DNA of 64,000 nt from Isoperla grammatica (GCA_945910005.1 OX246738.1:19849458-19913457), one strand, 5' to 3'. Shown: positions 24,484 to 38,410, counted from the first letter of the stretch. Program-made: numbers and translations. Notes: generated from the letters alone by a model not told the origin.

Positions 24484-25392
24484 GTTATGACCTCTTGAAC
24501 CGTTCCGAAACACAGTGAGAAAAACCGTGTCAAACAATTAACATTTAAAACAATTGGAACAATTCACACTTATATAATGATAATTTCATTTATTTGATTG
24601 ATGTATAATATTATTGTTGTGTTTCTTGTATTTTGTGTAGTCGTATGTATTGTTTTCTTTTTGCAAATCAGTTTGTAACTGACAATAAAATAAAATAAAT
24701 ATTTCACACAAATATTTATGGACATTTTATCCTCTGTATTTTTAGACGTTGATAGATCGTTCGAAAATAATCGTTAATACTTCTATTTTTAAAAAATTCC
24801 CTACTTTCCATACAAATTAAATTATGTAATTGATCGCTATAATAATTTATCGTTTTTGTCTATACCTGCTGAAATCCACAACGTAGTTCCCCCACTCTCC
24901 ACTCTCCACCCACTCCCACTCCCACTCCCCCCCCCCCAACCATATCTCCTTACATGATTGTGAGCCATCCATGCTGGCTGCTCTCGCCTCCTTCTCTTCT
25001 TCCATATTTCTCAGAATGGTATAACAGGTTGACTCTCCTTCCCCACATATTATCCCTTGAGTATTTACTTCTTCCCGACTACCTCCTTCCGTTCTAACAG
25101 CTGTACTGTTGTAAACTTGTACCCACAGTCTTGTAGCTTATTATCTCCTACTTGTCATGCCGTGCCTTCTACTGTCCCACCACCTCAACAGCGCATTGTT
25201 TTCCCAATAGCAATTCATGGGGAATCTCTCCCTCCAAGATTATTGCTCTGATTTCACCTCAACAACTTATTTCGTCTCTAGCAATGCAAGTTCATTTTAT
25301 CCAAACCTGCTTCTCTCTTTTCAGATCCTCAGGTCATCATGTTCTCAATGGAAATAACCAGGGACGTCCTTCCAACGAACTGACCCTCATTT
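24484..25392. other. Intergenic DNA with pyrimidine-rich stretch
   Basis: 24841-25392 is strongly C/T-rich on the plus strand, including an 11-base C run at 24927-24937. This opens chance frames (25057-25251 and 25152-25481) with serine/proline-rich translations. No family is recognised. Confidence 0.5.
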
Positions 25393-25600
25393 CACGTTCT
25401 CATCTTCTCATACCCTCACCAGGAATACAAGGTGAGTTTCGTGTTACCCTGTATTTTAAAATTAATTTATCTTCTTATTAAATGTTTAACTTTTTCACGT
25501 TCTCATCTTCTCATACCCTCACCAGAAATACAAGGTGAGTTTCGTGTTACCCTTTATTTTAAAATTAATTTATCTTCTTATTAAATGTTTAACTTTTTCA
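25393..25600 (+). repeat. 103-bp tandem duplication with splice-like signals
   Basis: Two copies start at 25393 and 25496 and differ at only a few bases. Each contains a pyrimidine-rich run ending ACCAG, then nine bases (GAATACAAG or AAATACAAG), then GTGAGTTTCG. This has the form of an acceptor, a micro-exon and a strong donor. No surrounding exons are recognised, so a tandem duplicated exon is only a possibility. Confidence 0.85.
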
Positions 25601-26677
25601 GTTATAAAACTTATTTACAAAGAAAGACCATGCATAGAACTAAATACAAATGATAATGGAAAATCTTAAAATAGCCAGGTAAGAAAACAACGAAACATAC
25701 TACTATGATGTTTTATGTATGTTTATTATACATTACAAATTAATCGAACAAAAAAATATTTGTAAATTTAAATATGAGGGGAAAATATATATAACAGAAA
25801 CATAAGTATAAATAAATTAAGATTATGTCACACAAAAAAGAAAAAAAGGAACAGCACCTCAATGCGAATGTATGTTAGTCAATAACTCAGTAGGTAACAA
25901 CGAATTTTGACTCCCACAATACATCTTCAGCTACTTCCTTACTTCCTCCCTCACTGCATACTTCATCCCGTTCTCCTCCGTCATCCCGTGGGAACCCGGA
26001 GTAAGTTGTAATCAGCTTGAGCGAGCGGCCGACCGATTGCTTGGGTGCTAATCCTTGCGACACAAGGCAGCTTAAACTGATGGAACGTAGCTCCTCACAA
26101 TTTACCCGCCGCGTTCAACCCGAACCAAACACAGAAACACAGCCATTCTACGACACACATGCAGTGACAGACTCAATTGAAATCAATTAAAATTTACTTG
26201 CCATAATAATTATGCTTCAAGTAAACCAAATTGGTACGAAGTTCGAATAATGTAACAGTAGCAAGTTTAGAGTTGCGTTCTATAAATTACTTCATACTAG
26301 GATTAAAGCCTAGTTTCATACCGACCTCAGGTCCTTATCTACTTCCCCTTTTATGCACGTTATTGCAACAATAATGTACTATTCCTGATGTTTTTCACAC
26401 ATTTTTCTTAGAAGAGAGCGCAAGCCTCATCAGTCACGTCCACTGTGTTAAGAATTTCCAGGTAGCCACCCCAAGGTAGTAAATTATCCCTAATTGATCT
26501 GTTTCACGTACGCGGTAGGAACTTGACAAATAGACAAATAAGTTGGCACTATTGAACTCGGTTTTTTTTGTAAGCATGAGCCTATACTTACATTTGGGCA
26601 ACTTTAACTCCACGTTTTGACCTGTGTGCGTGTATAAGATGCTTTTAAAAAATACACATCTTAAATAAATAAATAAA
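25601..26677. other. AT-rich intergenic DNA, no gene seen
   Basis: No supported coding or RNA gene is present. A short GC-rich patch lies at about 25970-26110. Confidence 0.55.
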
Positions 26678-26775
26678 TTCACATTTAGAGTCTAACCACT
26701 CAGTAACTAAACTGATTTGCAGTGGGGGACTTTAATTTAAAGTGACTAAACCAACCCTGTAGACTTCGAACACCA
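26678..26775 (-). repeat. Dispersed repeat, copy 1 (SINE/LINE tail-like)
   Basis: About 90 bases around CAGTAACTAAACTGATTTGC and AGTGACTAAACCAACCCTGT occur again at 59420-59519 with only a few differences. In both copies the left edge is A-rich (AAATAAATAA here). On the minus strand the shared block would therefore run into a T-rich end. Its size and form suggest the terminal part of a retroposon. Confidence 0.85.
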
Positions 26776-29700
26776 TGCTTGTATTACAATACACCATATA
26801 TTAACCATATTCAAATCACCAGGACTCAACCCTGGACGTAGCCTAGTTGCTAATAAAGAATACTACTACTACTACTAGTGTGCAAACAGGTCACGACGTG
26901 CAAGTCTGCCCGGACACCGGCTTAGCCAGCACTCGCATCCAGCTTTATATTACATCTATAACAAACGGCCTCAAATCACCCTTATACGAGTCTGCAAAGA
27001 ATATACTCTTTATTTATTCATTATATATTATTATATTAAGTTATAAAACTGATTTACACTTAGTTTATATTAGAATATTTTGTTGTTGGATGAAACACGT
27101 TTATTTGTGTTGTTTATTGAAGTCAGGAACTACGTCCTGTGGCACTTTTCTAACCGCGCCATACATACGGAATAAAGTATAAAAACATAAAAAACGGAGA
27201 AAACGTCAAGATGAAAGAAAATTATCTTCACCGTGGAAAACAACCTCAAATAATATAGTTTATGACTTTAATAAGAAAACATAATATAGGCTTAATAAAA
27301 CGAGCTCAGTGTGACGGGTGTAGAATAAGTAAATTATTACACCGTCTATATATAAATCATTCACAGTTCACACAAGGTTATATGAAAGACGCTGCGTTTA
27401 TGAAGCCCAGTCCGTAGCCAAATATCTCGGTAACAAACGCGGAAATTTGCGTTGCTATTTTGGACAACGCACACGATAGAATCACAAATAGGATTCAAAA
27501 CGAGACACCGGGAACGGGGGCGGAAGATGAAAGGACAGACTATTGGTATTCATAGTTCCCACGTGACGTCACAGCGACCATGATTGTCGTTAAAACTGAT
27601 GTAGGCCTAACCTAGATCATTGGCAAATATTATTCAAAATTACTAAAAGCATAATTTAAAAACCTAGGAAAACGCTCTTGTGTGACGCGTTGATAAGCGA
27701 GCGCGTACATATCTACGAGCTTTCTGGCGAAAAGTTTTCTAACTAATAAAATAAACTAACAATAAAAAGTAAACATAAATAAATAATAAAAATAACAAAT
27801 AATAAAGTAAACATAAGTAGTAAAAAATCACAAATGACAACACAACACTTGCCAAGGGGCTTTACCTTATCACGGTGGGCAGGTTTGCATGCTTTGTTGA
27901 TCCCGAAGCTATTCCGGAGGGAGCAAATGCTTCTAGTATAGGGCCACCCTAGCGGATAGGTCGAGCGGGGGAAGCCAGACGAAATGCAGTCCACGTGCTC
28001 TCCTCCCCTTTAGTTCCTGGTTGTATCTTTTCTCCAAAAGACTTGCATCGTTTGTTTCACTAGCTACATAAAGGTATATAGGCTCTGTAGTCAGCGGTTC
28101 GGGCTGCGCTGTATACACGCAGAGAGTGATACTACTCTCATAACTCCGAATACACCGTGAAAGTATGAACACGTACATTATCGTGCATGTTGTCAAAAAT
28201 GGCGAACAAACACATTATTTAGTCTAACACAATTTAAATACCAAACTTAATTTTCTTAATGAAAATTTGCAGCAAACGTCCCAACTACAACACTTTTGGA
28301 CGGTAACTGGCCGTTGTTGAAGTGTGTGTGCAGAGTTAAAAAATAATCCCGAATTTTGTGTTTTACTTTAGCCAGGCACTATTTTCTTACATATTTACAG
28401 TACACGCAAAGGGTTAAAATGAAAGCCACACTCATTTCATTTCGCCACCATTTATAGCTCAACTGAGCAGTTCTTTTGAACTAGAGCGAAATATGTAAAT
28501 TAAATTGTTATGAAAGGAAACGAAAATAGCATTCTGTTGGTATATTTCTTAAATAACTGTTTCAAAACCACCCGTATTCCTTTCACGTAGACTCCCCTAC
28601 TAAAAATGTCTCATAGCTTTAATCAGTGTTCTGTACAATCACATGCACATTGTTTCCTCTCACATTCAGGGAACTTATTACTTTCATCCCAGCGTTTTGT
28701 TCACCTAAATTAGTATCTTTTGTTCGAGTCTGTTGACCCGGTAAATATTTGTTCTTAAAATCAAGGCATTGTGTGTGACGTAACGACGGACATGCTGATG
28801 AGTAGCGCTCCACGTGTGACGGGAGAATAATCAACCAAACTCCTCCGGCAGTGACGTTGTTCATGTGTTCGCCGCAATACGTCATCCTCAATTGTGATTG
28901 TAATTAGCACCATTGTAATTAACACCACAGCCGTATCTACGAGGGCTCAAAATGACAGCTGCCGTTTTCACATCACGGCAAATCCCCGTAGCAATATTTT
29001 TTACATTTCACGTCGGAAGATTTTTTTTGTTTTAAACAAAACGTAGATGTCAATTCAAACGAAGAGCGTCAAAATGTTTTTTAATTGTGTTCATATTAAA
29101 GCAGTGATATTGTGTCAATATATATATATTATTTCAGCTTAATTAACGCTTGTTAATTTGTGCTGCTTTAAAATCTTTTTTTATTTCAATTTCAATATAA
29201 ATCTCCTTATACATTTTATTTCGCCCTATGTTGTCTCTACATTGTGGCAGAGTGGGACCACAACATAAATTAAATTTGTTTCTTATCTTCTTGTCGATAA
29301 TCAGATGTAGTGGTTGTTTTGTCTGTAAAAACTTCAACTAGTCGAATTACAATTTATTTATAATTCTAGTATTATTTCAGGCTTGTATTAAGCAGTGGTT
29401 GTGTTTATAAATTTATTGATAGTTAACTTTCGGTGTACCATATTTTGAAATTTGCATGTCATGTGTATGAAGATAATGTGACAAATCATCTTGCATTAAT
29501 ATACGAAGTGTTTAATTTTTTCAACTTTCATATCACACTTACTATACTACATCATCAATTACTGCGTCTTCTTTTGATATTTTTTTTTTTGTAATATTGT
29601 TATTCACGATTACGTTGTCTTGAATAGGCATAATAAAACTTTTTGTTTCGCTGTACATTTTCCCGATTGTCAACGGTTTCTTTGATGCCACGTGTTCATT

Positions 29701-30154
29701 CATCAGTTCATTATAGTATTATTTATATAATTATCATCAAATACTGTAGTAGAACAATACAGGACACTGGCCGTGTTTAACACGCTAGGCAGCGGCAACA
29801 CTTAACACTAGTGCGCTCTAGCGGCAAGTGGTGATACAGCGAAGATGCCTGCTTTGTGCACTGCTTTTTTTGTATTTAAATACGTGCTACAATCGCGCAT
29901 CAATATATTGAAAAAATACCTAGTAGACTTAGTTATGATATGTATCTCTAATTTTAACCAAATCAATCTAAAAAAACTCAAATGTCGTATTATTTGTCAG
30001 ATTATTTAATTTTGAGAGTAACACTACCTACATTAATACACGGTCGTTACAACCGATTGGTTGTATATTACTTTATTTGTCATTATATTTGTGTGTACGA
30101 GGTATCTGAATGCTTGTGTCGGCTCTCACTCATACGAAACGTCGCCTCCCAGAA
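26776..30154. other. Intergenic DNA, no supported gene
   Basis: A short (TAC)n run lies at about 26860-26876. At about 27860-28010 a GC-richer block on the minus strand contains CACCGTGATAAGG and reads open for 83 codons (27743-27994). It looks like interspersed repeat sequence rather than a gene. Nothing else is bounded. Confidence 0.5.
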
Positions 30155-30250
30155 GGCAACGTGGCGCAGATGGTTTAGTCCTCGGTGCTCGAGTGGGGTT
30201 ACTCCTAACAAGATAAAACGCCCATGTGGATTAAGTTGCAACTGAGTTGC
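30155..30250 (+). mobile_element. Possible tRNA-derived SINE head
   Basis: TGGCGCAGATGGTTTAGTCC matches an RNA polymerase III A box in its tRNA setting. The expected B box about 35-50 bases downstream is only weakly represented (GGGGTTACTCC). No cloverleaf can be drawn, so this is not a functional tRNA gene. Confidence 0.35.
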
Positions 30251-32196
30251 CCCTCTAAGCACTCGTTCAACGCGTTTACTGTGCGCAGTTAGGTAGGTGC
30301 TTAAATAGGTACACCGAAAACCTTCACTCGTCAGTGTTTTAGAGAGACCTTAGGGAGGTGTTTGCATTAACATACATACACACATTGAAAACATTATTAA
30401 GAGCTTACGTGTGTATGAAAATAAGAAGACCATTTAGAGCTATGACACGGTATGTGAATTTACAAATTATAACAAGTTTTGGAGAACGAATGAAAATATT
30501 TAAATTTGCTTTCTGTTGTATATATTGAAATATATAATTACTTCAAGTTGTTGTATTAATTTTACATGTAATTTTGGTATTAACCTTTTAGTCTACAAGA
30601 TTTAATTTCTAAATAACTTTACGGTTTGACGTCATGGCTCATGGATATGCAGAAGTTTTATTCCGAGTTGTGTATTAGCGGAATAAACCTCGATAGTATC
30701 GTAGCACAAGCATAACGAAAACCGAACAATTTTGTCTTGTCGTTTTACTAACATTCCATTGTTGTCCTATCAATAGAATGCAGTTTCCGTGTATCGCTTT
30801 GTTGAATTGAACACAAAATATATAGCAGGGGGATGTGGAGTAAGCGTTTACCAAGATGGTGGCAATAATAGAAAATAATATGTTTCACCATGTTATAACT
30901 GTTTTTAACCGTTGTCAGAAACACGGTTATTTTGATCCCTTTTATTTAATCTCCAAATAAATTTGGAATTTATGTCAATTTAACTAAATTCATTAATTAA
31001 TTCTTGCACTTCAACCAATGCGTTCCTCAATGTTACTATAAAGTATTATGGTATTGTATAATAAATATGCCAAAGGCTTATAGCTATTTATGTTACACGA
31101 AGAAATCCTCGAGCAATCTCCTGTCACTTTCTCTTGGAATACAAAAAAGGTTCTCGTCAAAGCACGCACGCATACAAACCAAGTGTAAACAAACACGTGA
31201 TTCAAAGGCGACTGTGCTGCGATCTATCTTCCGCTGCAAAGAAAACGATCGCTCTCAGAAGCGACGGAACTATGCCTAGTGCAGGATATTCTCAAAAAAC
31301 AATCTTTGCTGTAAGAACTCTACCCTTTTCTAGGCTTAATCTGTTTCCACATCCATTGTCTAATAACTGCTTGACCACTTCTTTTACTCAGTGCGTATCT
31401 GTGCTAGGCCATTCCTTGACCATTAATTATATTGCACTGCCTGTTGGAACCAAAGAGTGAAGCAGAACAACAAAGTACTAGAGTGCGGATGACAACGCAT
31501 GGGGTGTTGGGAAAATGCAGGGATTTGTATGCATTTCATGGTGCAAACGTGCCTTCAAGTATAGACTGGCCGTACCTAGTTGTATTCTGGTGATACTAGT
31601 TGCAGGGCACAACTGATGGAATCAAAGTGCGTGTGTTTAATTGCAATATATACTTAGCAGTGAGGGAGAAACGACGGGCGGGAATTACACCTCAATTTCT
31701 GGTTTAAACAAAACTCGCATAATATATAATCTAGCATACGTATAATTAATAGCTTTTAACTCAGTGTTTGGTTATCTCTGTTGTTCTCAGTTCTTCTAAG
31801 ACAACTAAAACACAGCGTTTGTATTTCAACCACCTGCAAAAACGTGAAAAAAAAAATCACCCCACACCCCTCAAACCCTCCCTTCAACCGATAGTTGAAA
31901 CTGTTCATGTTTTCCTCGCACGTCGTGCATTTACTAGTTTTACATGGGGGGGGGGGGGTGAGGGGAGGGATTAGTATGGTCAAAGGGTATAGGGGTCGCG
32001 CACAAGAATAACAGTACAGTTAAATACTGAAGACAAAGGCAATGATGTAATGAGTTACCCGATCAAGGGAAGAACATTGTTTTGTTGAGTTAGCACTGGG
32101 CATTGTCCCGAAACCAATCACAATTTTCCGGGAAATGGTAAATGTGCGTGCCGACTCATACGAAACTTGTTTTAATAGTTATTAAGCCAACTGTTT
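30251..32196. other. Intergenic DNA, no gene seen
   Basis: A 108-codon frame at 31134-31460 is the longest, and it lacks recognisable features. A 13-base G run lies at 31946-31958, with matching low-complexity chance frames on both strands. Confidence 0.55.
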
Positions 32197-32640
32197 AGCC
32201 GCGGTCGCTTATGCCGGTTCCCATACAAACACCGAAGTTAAGCAACATCGGGCTAGGTCAGGAGGAGAATGGGTGACCATTCTCCATCAAAACACTAGTT
32301 ACCGCTGGTTAGAGCAGATTTAGGGTTCGAAAGTTTGTGTAACAGCTTCTTTCTAATCGTCAACTGCTCGGCAGTCCAGGTTAGTGGAGGAACCTATATG
32401 ACTGGTCAAAGTTCCACCGTCTTTCGGATAAGACGTAAAGCCGATGGTCCCCTTGGTACTTTTCAAAAGGAGTAGACTACGTGCCGGTACCAGGCTTCCC
32501 CTCCTCCTTTCCACATAATCATTCATCATTCATCAATTATCTTACACAGTATATTAAATTTGCACCAGAGGGACCTCGGTCCTGTTGCAGATATAGACCG
32601 GATAGTCTGAATAACAAGGATACAATAACCGTTATCTAAA
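32197..32640 (+). mobile_element. 5S rRNA-derived SINE
   Basis: The head (32197-32290) aligns with eukaryotic 5S rRNA: CACCGAAGTTAAGCAACATC followed by GGGC corresponds to the 5S internal A-box region. GAATGGGTGACC corresponds to GGATGGGAGACC of the C box. The flanks diverge, so it is not a working 5S gene. Downstream, CCGTCTTTCGGATAAGACGT (from 32417) followed by AAAGCCGATGGTCC matches a conserved SINE central domain that I recall from many invertebrate, especially molluscan, genomes. The tail carries GGGACCTCGGTCC near 32569. 5S-derived SINEs (the SINE3 class) are an established family. Boundaries are approximate and no clear target-site duplication was found. Confidence 0.75.
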
Positions 32641-35600
32641 AATCATTGAATGTAATATTTTAAAGTTTAAAATAATTGTATTAACAATTCTCCTTGTACT
32701 GTATACTGTCATTTCTAGCATTAGGTTTTATTAAAATCAAGTTGAATTTGAATTGGTACTATTGCTCCACTATAGGTATAATTACTGGATCACTCAGCAT
32801 GTTTCTAAAGTGCTTCGAGAGGAATTTACTATAGCGTGAGCGTGCAAACCGTAAGAAGTACAGTATAAACGTCATAACAGGATATAGTGGTATTAACTTA
32901 TGACAAATTACTACTGTTAACTTACGTTATAAACGCATTCTACGGCTATAGGAGTACATCAAAAGAGATTTACATTTGTCAACATATACTTGCCATTACT
33001 AAAACCTACCCGTATTTCTTTCTAAAATATGCTCCAACTTTCTCATTGTTATGATTCACAACAGACACTTCTAATGTGATAGAAGCCCGCACCATTATCA
33101 CCTCACCGCACTTCATAAAAACGAACATAATGAAATACCGCCAACACTTTGCATTGCATTGCGTATCCGTATGAATCCTGCATAAAATAAGTCTTAGGTT
33201 AAAACGTTTGCACGCTGAAAAGAAACAAACTGTTATCATTGACTAAATATTATGACGGTTATCACAAACGTTGCAGTGCAACCAAACGTTTTTTCCCCGT
33301 TTTAGTTTTTTTTTTATGTGGAACGAAATTCTATTGTGGACGATGCATCACAGTTCACGAAAAGTAAACACCATAAGAAAAACAAAACACGTTTAAAAAC
33401 AAATTTATGTTTAGTAAATTTAAGATTTTCTTTTTAAAAGAATAATTTTATAAAACGTATTACTTTTTTCATTTACTTTGCATTGATTCTGAAATAAAAT
33501 ATTTTCTGTTTAAAAAACAAGCAAAAATCATCATGATCATGATATTGTTTGAATTAAATTATATACTTTCGAAATAATTTATCACGAAACCAAGTACAAG
33601 TACTAACGTATCTGAATATTGTAGGTACGTTTTGTGGTTTATTATTGGTAAAAATCTCAAATTAGTTCCTGTTAACTGCTATAATCCCCATGAAATACGT
33701 GGGTTGTAGACGGCATGCCGTTCTAAATGTATCAGAAGATTGCACTTTTAAACCAGGGAACTACAATTAAAGTATATGAGGTAACTCTTACTGCGTTAAT
33801 GAATTTTTCTTTATATCACTACACAACAATATTTAAAGTAGACAGAATCAACCAACATTTTAATCAAGAATTTTTGTTAAACGTTACAAAATAACATTTC
33901 TACCGTTGGATACATATATTTCAAATGTTCAACATCATAGACGTGAAAATAATATATCTGTTCAACAACATCTTTTCAGAACACATGAAACCAACGAAAC
34001 GTCTTGGTTGACAATATTTTCCATAGAGGGTCGCGAAATATGTCCCACTGTGTAACTACACAATATAGTCACAATATGACCAAGCTACTTGACCTGGGAA
34101 ACCACAGTTGATTACCAAGTCCGAAGTGACTAATCTCCATTATCTTGTGTCCGGCTTCAGTCTAAAGTGACGTTACTGCATAAAACCGCCCTCGTACGTT
34201 CTGGTTGCGTCGACTCCCGCCAGATAATTTCATCCGCGCGCCGAACACCAGGATATATCGACGTGCCCGGTCCAGAACGTAAATCGTCCCGATAAGACAT
34301 GTCTATATAGCCTACCTAATTCATGGCGGCTTTTGTTTTATCACAGAGCTATCATAATTGTTTCAACAGTTCGGGGGATTGGGGGATGTGTGTGTGGGCT
34401 ATTACGCGGATATAATGCTCGATCAGATACCAATGGCCAGCAAAATGTGACATGATGGATGAGAGCTGGACAGCGGGGACGCCTTTTCGAACGCTGCTCT
34501 TCCCTTGTTACGTCTCCTGATGGATTACACTACACGAGACCGGCTCAATGCGCCACTAAAAACTCGCAGAGGGGTTTTTAACCGGAGATGGGATGTGAAT
34601 AATACATGAACGAAATGGTTGTCTAAGGTAATGAAGACAAAACGGACATTTGGTTTTACAAATATTATCTTAGTATCAAGTGTTAACAGATTTCTGTAAT
34701 AAGGTTTCTTATACATTAATTTATAAAAACACAACTTGTGTAATTTTTTTTATATACATAACATCTTTTTGTGTATACAAAGTCTTCCCAACTAAATGAT
34801 TTTGGAATAAAGAGTAGCGATATATACAATATGTGAAATGTTACATAATGTAAATGATTTCTTATATACGTCTACTTATATATTTTACTATTTACGTGGT
34901 ATGTTAAAGTTATGCCTTGTTTTTGGTGTTGTGTTATCTTCTTGCTATTTAATGTTATTCGTATTGTTTTTTATAATTTAATTTTATATATTTTACAGTT
35001 GAATTTATTTTCCTCCTATGTAAATTAGTTTTATTACTGGATAGGATAAACAGTTGCATTATGGGTAGACACGGATTTGAGAGCAGATACATCACAAAGA
35101 CACATGTATGGATAGAGATTTGGACAAAATATGAAATATTTTATCGGCTGCCCAATCCTGTGGTAAACATTATAGTGTTTACTATGTATGTACGTTGTTT
35201 CATAGCGGCTCACAAGTGACCGTCTACTTGGCCGTGTCACAATATCCTGACGGTAGAATTTAGTACATTCTACAAGCTAAAAACAACATACTAGAGCCGA
35301 GTATCTAACCCTGAACCGCCTTCATTTTTCAAAACCTCCTGAATTTATCGGAATATAGAACAAGTTCATCATCGAACCGAAATGTACCAAAGAAGTTGAG
35401 AAATCGTGCGATTGAGTTTAGAAGTCACTATTATGTCATCTAAGCGCAGCTTGAAAAGCTACATTTTGCTGTCAGGTTTGTAATAGCGAAGCTAGCACTC
35501 TTAAGGAATTTGTTCGTATATTATGTTTACGTCGTAGTTAACTATCCATCTGTAAAGATCGACAAACGTCTATATCAACGATAAGGTTCGATATAGCAGA

Positions 35601-38410
35601 AATAAATAACAAAATTTGTAACTATTAATGAATTACATTGAAACATATCTTAATGGTCCTAGTTTGTAGTCTTCGACCTAATTTTGTATTCTGATTTTTA
35701 TTGTTCTTTTAACTCGTGTTAAAAATATCATTACCTTCCAGTTGTTTACTGTGAAATTATTTTCTTAATACACAGTGAACTAAAACCGTGCATGACTTTC
35801 CTCCCTATTGTCTTGTCTGTGATTTGAGCGACGAGTTGGGGCCTGCAGACAAGTAGATAAGAGCGGACAGGGTTGACAAATGGGGGGTGGGCAAGGATGG
35901 TCACTGTATTTCAACTACCTGCGGTGGAGAACCATTATGACTGTGTTGGTAACATGTTTCACGATGATGCATAAGTTTAAACGGGAAAATTACAGTTATC
36001 TCAGTCTGTCATCGCAGTAACAGCTGTATCGATATAAACTTTGTTTGCGATAAATGTGTTATTTCCACATGTTTTTAAGTTGGAAATAAGCGTCGACCTT
36101 AAATTGAGGAAAGTACGGAGGTGAAGTAGAATACAGACGTTCTGACTTACTATCACAATACGGTACCTTTTGTTAAAAATCCCTTTATCTAAAATTAAGA
36201 TAAAAAAAAAAAATTGTGAAAGTATACGGTAAATATTTATTTAGTAACAGATAACATAATCAATATAACGTGATGCAAAAATCGATGCCAAGGTTTGAAT
36301 ATGGCCACTCAAACTAGACTATGTATTTTTATATTATATTACATAAATTATTCATATAACTAAATATTCGTTCTGGTCTGGAATGGAAATAAACTATTAA
36401 AAAGATGAGTTTCGCTGGCAATTGTGCATTGTTGTTTTATTGCTAAATGATCAATGGCGCAGATAAGGAGATTGCTTAGCAGAGCTGCCTGTTAGTAAGC
36501 TTGTCTCTGATTCATCTGTGCGCGTGCCTGCCATCTTTACAACCAAACATTGACTTTGCCATGGAGAAACATTTGAAATATGTTGTAGTAGAACACATGT
36601 CCTAATTGAGCCAGTTTTTTTTAAATAAAAGTGCGTGTGTGTGAATTTTGTTGCTACTTATGTATTCTTTAAATTATAAATTATGCTTTTTTTTAAAGTT
36701 TGATTAACATCCGCCAATGATTTAAAAACCTATATCAATTGTGTCGCTATCATGGCCGCTGTTACGTCCCGTCGAGCTGAGTATAAATAGGCAACTAAAA
36801 AAAACACGAACCTGGTCTTCTTGCTTAAAAAAAGTATTTCTATGCCTCCCACTGTCTCCTATTCTTTGAATATTTCCATGAGATTTAAATCCAAGCAGCT
36901 CCCCGGTGGTTTACCTGGCTGTGTTGCTCGCATATCGAGGTTGAAAACTGTGAGGCGATGTGAACACAAAGCCGCCCAAATCCTGGCACGTCTAACTCGT
37001 GATGGTGGAGCCAATCTGCATGCATCAAGAGAAAACATCAGTCCGTCCATTGTCATGGAGATACACACACGTGACTTCGCTACGTTGCAGGTCAACATAT
37101 CGGAACAGGGGCATCCGAAACTTGATCGCCGGAATGGCTCGGTAGAAGCGCACACAGCACAAGGCTAATTGGGAGGGTGCGTACTCGATTTCAATCCAGC
37201 TTGGAAATATGAATGGAGGTTTATCTTCGGAAGGTAGGAATGAAATTGTAATCAATATTGTTTACCAATTGCTCCTGTACCTCCGACATTTGTTGAGTAA
37301 TCTAAACATGTATGTCTGGAAAACGAGTTTGAAATAATGTTTTCTCAGTAGATATTAAAATAAATTCTGTACTCATTTTTATTTAGTTTGACAAATGTAA
37401 TTTAAATAAGTTGTATGTTTATTAAACAAGCATCCATGAAGCGTTTGTTGGAAAAAAAAAATAATTAAGTAAAAACGGAGTGTAGTTTTGAATTATTGTT
37501 GTAGAGGAAAAGAAAACCTCTAAAAATAAAAGCTCTCACTGAAAATGTATTTCCATAAACATGTTGGGACCCCAGCACATAAGTAATTAAAAATAATAAC
37601 CCTACATGAATATAAACAGGCTGCAACACGCCTAAGATGTTTCTGGAAAGACATCAGCATACCCACAGATAAAAGTGAATTCTCCATTATTATGAATTAT
37701 TAAACCAATCCATGTTCGTAATGAGAATGCAACGTTCCAATAATCTGTTGTTCGGACCCGGCACCTCCACCATTCAACAAAATTGAATTGAATTAAACTA
37801 GAATTAGATCCTGAGCATGGTGGAAACCAACACATCAGCTATGTTGTAAATTTTTAGTTTCTTTAAAATGAAGTTAAAAATTCCAAAAACTTTTATTTTT
37901 CATCATTTTAATGGAATTCCGAATTTGCCATTGTGTTGTTATTTAATTACATTTATAAATCCTAACATAGACCGCTATTAAATTAGAACATTACTCTAAA
38001 GCCAGCCAAAGTTTTATGTTTAAATGTGGCATGTTAATAAGTAGATAATAGGAATTATTATGTTTATTTACATCACTTCAACAATTAAACACACTAATAT
38101 TTTAATCGAGTGTTTATTCGATTGAACGAAAATCATTTAGTTTGAATCTAAATAAAAAAAACAAAAGTACACAAATACAAATTGTTATTCCGTATTCAAA
38201 TGTAAATCAGTTTCATTAAATTAATTGAATCGTCATTAATATAGAAAATATATCAATGTAGATTTGCCTGCGTGTTAACAAATGTTTTAAATTTAAATGC
38301 TATTTCAGTCTGTTGAGGGTAGTATTTGATTATTGTAACCATTGGCTACCGAGCACTGAGTTTACTCTTCATACACGAAGCGCTGCTAATATTTACACAG
38401 AGGCAATTAT
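32641..38410. other. AT-rich intergenic DNA, no supported gene
   Basis: This is a long stretch without a bounded repeat. The only outlier is a GC-richer island at about 36840-37180, open on both strands (36821-37168 plus, 115 codons; 36859-37155 minus, 98 codons). The minus frame contains a possible donor (CAG then GTAAAC near 36915). I recognise no family and leave it uncalled. Confidence 0.5.

Noticed and set aside
31756..31983. Overlapping frames on both strands of about 70 codons
   Set aside because: They are generated by C-rich and G-run low-complexity sequence, and neither translation has recognisable features.
32197..32320. Functional 5S rRNA gene
   Set aside because: Only the internal promoter regions match. 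The 5' and 3' helices are not conserved and the sequence continues into a SINE body.
35290..35330. tRNA-like B box on the minus strand (CAGGGTTAGATACTCGG)
   Set aside because: It resembles the 59.95-kb SINE head over about 20 bases only, with no A box in place, so it is too short to call.
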